From Alphaproteobacteria bacterium (lineage in GTDB: Bacteria > Pseudomonadota > Alphaproteobacteria > Rhizobiales > Devosiaceae), in contig JAJRRJ010000035.1 of NCBI GenBank assembly GCA_024279575.1, positions 1-16,587 of the forward strand: a DNA stretch of 16,587 nucleotides. The letters run 5' to 3'. Shown piece after piece: positions 14,758 through 16,587 of the stretch; position 1 is the stretch's first letter; every line of letters begins with the position of its first letter. Made by a program: the position numbers and the translations under genes. The notes beneath the pieces are model-generated. The model was given only the letters and a program-made list of their open reading frames with translations, ran no database searches and was not told the origin of the DNA.

Positions 14758-15630
14758 ATGGATTTCACTGGATTTTTTCCCATGGTGACAATGGTCAACT
14801 ATCTGAAAATGAATGGTTTGGGCAATGATTTTGTTGTGCTGTACGGGCGCACAAGGGCGATTGCGCTGAGTGGTGATCAGGTGCGCTGGATTGCCGATCG
14901 TGAGGCAGGTATTGGATGCGATCAGTTGATCGTTATGGAACCTGCAAGTGTTGAGCAGTGCGATGTTTTTATGCGGATTTACAATCATGACGGGGGTGAG
15001 GTTTCTGCCTGTGGCAATGCCACCAGATGCATTGCAGCTGTTGTTGGAAAAGAGACGGGGAAATCGAACATTCGGATTCAAACCGGGGCCGGATTGTTAA
15101 ATGCTGTTGTTAAGGGGGAGTGTGTCAGCGTTGATATGGGGACGCCAAAATTTGACTGGCAGTCCATTCCTTTGGCGGAAGAGTTTGGCGATACGCGGGG
15201 GATTGAGTTGCAGATCGGGCCGATTGATGCGCCGGTTTTACATACTCCAAGTGTGGTCAATGTTGGCAATCCCCATGCTATTTTCTGGGTAATGGATGAC
15301 CCCGATAATTATGATCTCAACCTGTTTGGTCCGATGCTTGAAAATCATCCGGTATTTCCGGAGCGGGCAAATATTTCTCTGGCGCAGGTTCTGCCTGGCG
15401 AAAAGGTTAAACTACGGGTTTGGGAGCGCGGGGTTGGCCTGACCAAAGCCTGTGGCACTGCGGCGTGTGCGGTGGTGGCAGCGGGGGTGCGTAAAGGGCT
15501 TGTGGGGCGTAAAATTGATGTTCATCTGCCCGGTGGCATATTGGCCCTTGAGTGGCGGAAAAAGGATAATCATATTTTGATGTCGGGGCCATGGAAGCTG
15601 GACGCAGAAGGGGAAATTTCCCTTGAGTAA
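14758..15630 (+). CDS. dapF: Diaminopimelate epimerase
   Basis: A 290-residue PLP-independent racemase that converts LL- to meso-diaminopimelate for lysine and peptidoglycan. The two catalytic cysteines are present: C85 in EVSACGNATRC and C231 in LTKACGTAACA. Other conserved stretches are KMNGLGNDFVV, RIYNHDGGE, VNVGNPHAIF and WERGVGLT. The two halves form the pseudo-symmetric DapF fold. I give the ATG at 14758, preceded by AAGG at 5 nt; family starts would also fit the ATG at 14782 or 14791, whose ribosome binding sites are weaker. Its last 8 bases overlap the start of mtaB, and a hairpin spans the overlap. Confidence 0.96.
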   Translation: MDFTGFFPMVTMVNYLKMNGLGNDFVVLYGRTRAIALSGDQVRWIADREAGIGCDQLIVMEPASVEQCDVFMRIYNHDGGEVSACGNATRCIAAVVGKETGKSNIRIQTGAGLLNAVVKGECVSVDMGTPKFDWQSIPLAEEFGDTRGIELQIGPIDAPVLHTPSVVNVGNPHAIFWVMDDPDNYDLNLFGPMLENHPVFPERANISLAQVLPGEKVKLRVWERGVGLTKACGTAACAVVAAGVRKGLVGRKIDVHLPGGILALEWRKKDNHILMSGPWKLDAEGEISLE

Positions 15631-15640
15631 AATTTCCCCT
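15609..15640 (+). promoter_or_regulatory. Hairpin over the dapF stop / mtaB start (translational coupling)
   Basis: AGGGGAAATTT (15609-15619) and AAATTTCCCCT (15630-15640) form a perfect 11-bp inverted repeat with a 10-nt loop. The left arm contains the Shine-Dalgarno of mtaB (AGGGGA). The loop holds its TTG start (15623-15625), and the dapF stop (15628-15630) reaches into the right arm. A free mRNA would hide the ribosome binding site until ribosomes finishing dapF open it. The pairing is seen directly; the regulatory role is inferred. Confidence 0.6.
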
Positions 15641-16587
15641 GAAACGCTCACATTTGGCTGTCGTCTGAACGCCTATGAATCTGAAGTGATACGGGATCTG
15701 GCAAAAAAAGCAGAGCTTGGAAATGTGCTGATTGTCAATTCATGTGCGGTTACGGGGGAGGCTGTGCGCCAGACCCGGCAGGCTATTCGCCGGGCGCGAC
15801 GGGAAAACCCCGGTCGTAAAATTGTTGTCACCGGATGTGCCGCACAAACAGAAGCACGCAATTTTGCTGCAATGGATGAAGTTGATCTGGTGATTGGCAA
15901 TGACGATAAGCTGCGGGCTAAAAGCTATGAAAAGATGCGTTTTGATATACCCCTGAACGATAAGGTTCAGGTCAATGACATTATGGCGGTTAAGGAAACT
16001 GCGGGTCATTTGATTGAGGGGATGGATGGTCGTGCCCGCGCCTTCGTGCAGGTGCAAAACGGGTGTGATCACCGATGTACCTTTTGCATTATCCCCTTTG
16101 GTCGGGGGCCTTCGCGCTCTGTGCCTATGGGTGTTGTTGTGGAGCAGATCAAAAAACTGGTGGGCAATGGATATGGGGAAGTTGTGCTCAGCGGGGTTGA
16201 TATTACCTCTTATGGCCCGGACCTGCCCGGCCACCCAACTTTGGGGAAATTGGTGTTGCAGATTTTACACCATGTGCCTGACCTGGCGCGGCTGCGGATT
16301 TCTTCCCTTGATTCCATTGAGGCGGATGACGCTTTGTTTGACGCTATCGTTAATCCGCGACTGATGCCGCATTTGCACCTATCCCTGCAGTCCGGGGACG
16401 ATATGATTTTGAAGCGGATGAAACGGCGCCATTTGCGCAAAGACACTCTGGAATTTGTTCAAAAGGTACGTGCATTGCGCCCTGATATGGTTTTTGGGGC
16501 TGACATTATCGCCGGGTTTCCGACGGAAACTGACGAAATGTTTCAAAACTCCCTGAATATCATTAAAGAAGCGAACCTGATTTACAC
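15623..16587 (+). CDS. mtaB: tRNA t6A37 methylthiotransferase MtaB (5' part, cut by the window edge)
   Basis: The first 321 residues of a radical-SAM methylthiotransferase that converts t6A37 to ms2t6A37 in ANN-decoding tRNAs. The N-terminal UPF0004 domain has its three cluster cysteines, C13 (TFGCRLN), C41 (NSCAV) and C72 (TGCAAQ). The radical-SAM motif C148-x3-C152-x2-C155 is followed by IIPFGRGPSRS, and the barrel continues through SGVDITSYG, HLHLSLQSGDD and DIIAGFPTET. FGCRLN with the SGVDITSYG pattern favours MtaB over MiaB or RimO. The start is TTG at 15623 with AGGGGA about 8 nt upstream; no ATG lies nearby in this frame. It overlaps dapF by 8 bp. In Rhizobiales ftsY usually follows. 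Confidence 0.95.
   Translation, partial: MSKISPETLTFGCRLNAYESEVIRDLAKKAELGNVLIVNSCAVTGEAVRQTRQAIRRARRENPGRKIVVTGCAAQTEARNFAAMDEVDLVIGNDDKLRAKSYEKMRFDIPLNDKVQVNDIMAVKETAGHLIEGMDGRARAFVQVQNGCDHRCTFCIIPFGRGPSRSVPMGVVVEQIKKLVGNGYGEVVLSGVDITSYGPDLPGHPTLGKLVLQILHHVPDLARLRISSLDSIEADDALFDAIVNPRLMPHLHLSLQSGDDMILKRMKRRHLRKDTLEFVQKVRALRPDMVFGADIIAGFPTETDEMFQNSLNIIKEANLIY

Noticed and set aside
15740..16234. 164-residue minus-strand ORF
   Set aside because: Antisense to mtaB over conserved radical-SAM motifs; no recognisable domain.
1..16587. Insertion sequences, CRISPR arrays, tRNA genes, defence or biosynthetic clusters
   Set aside because: No transposase, regularly spaced repeats, tRNA-like cloverleaf or cluster-type enzymes were seen on either strand.

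Overview
The window looks like chromosomal DNA of an alphaproteobacterium, most likely of the Hyphomicrobiales (Rhizobiales) type, with a medium GC content near 50%. The main reason is gene order: ffh-rpsP-rimM-trmD-rplS on the minus strand, with dapF-mtaB pointing the other way. In many Rhizobiales mtaB is followed by ftsY, so this is probably the signal-recognition-particle/ribosome neighbourhood with the receptor gene just past the right edge. Ala/Glu-rich C-terminal tails on S16 and L19 and a single-domain-pair CBS protein of about 142 residues also fit this group. No tRNA, rRNA, insertion sequence, phage or CRISPR array was seen.

Left part (1-8,000). This holds a minus-strand OmpA/BON-type envelope protein cut by the left edge, a small CBS-pair protein, a plus-strand GMC flavin oxidoreductase, and a minus-strand series: an FAD/4Fe-4S D-lactate (or D-2-hydroxyacid) dehydrogenase, a class I polyphosphate kinase 2, and a TetR-family regulator. 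These are accessory or energy-metabolism functions. Oxidation of D-2-hydroxyacids would feed electrons to the quinone pool, and PPK2 exchanges phosphate between polyphosphate and nucleotides. Their regulation is not obvious from sequence.

Middle (8,000-13,400). The classical operon is present but split. ffh, rpsP, rimM and trmD are tightly packed, with gaps of 49, 2 and 3 bp. Two plus-strand genes then lie between trmD and rplS: a small membrane-anchored Cys-motif protein and a periplasmic PCuAC-type copper chaperone. The copper chaperone ends only 5 bp from the end of trmD, tail to tail. rplS has its own plausible promoter, a roughly 100-nt leader and a strong intrinsic terminator, consistent with becoming a separate transcription unit.

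Right part (13,400-16,587). A plus-strand M29 aminopeptidase is followed by dapF (lysine/peptidoglycan precursor synthesis) and mtaB (tRNA t6A methylthiotransferase, cut by the right edge). mtaB starts at TTG inside the end of dapF. Its Shine-Dalgarno and start codon lie in a perfect 11-bp inverted repeat that looks like a translational-coupling hairpin. Upstream of ffh there is a minus-strand promoter-like sequence followed about 100 bp later by a terminator-like hairpin, which may be a leader attenuator or a small RNA. A possible 58-residue plus-strand ORF overlaps this region.

I did not find a clear novel defence or biosynthetic system. The most interesting items are the dapF/mtaB overlap hairpin, the leader/small RNA upstream of ffh, and the copper-gene insertion in the ribosomal operon.
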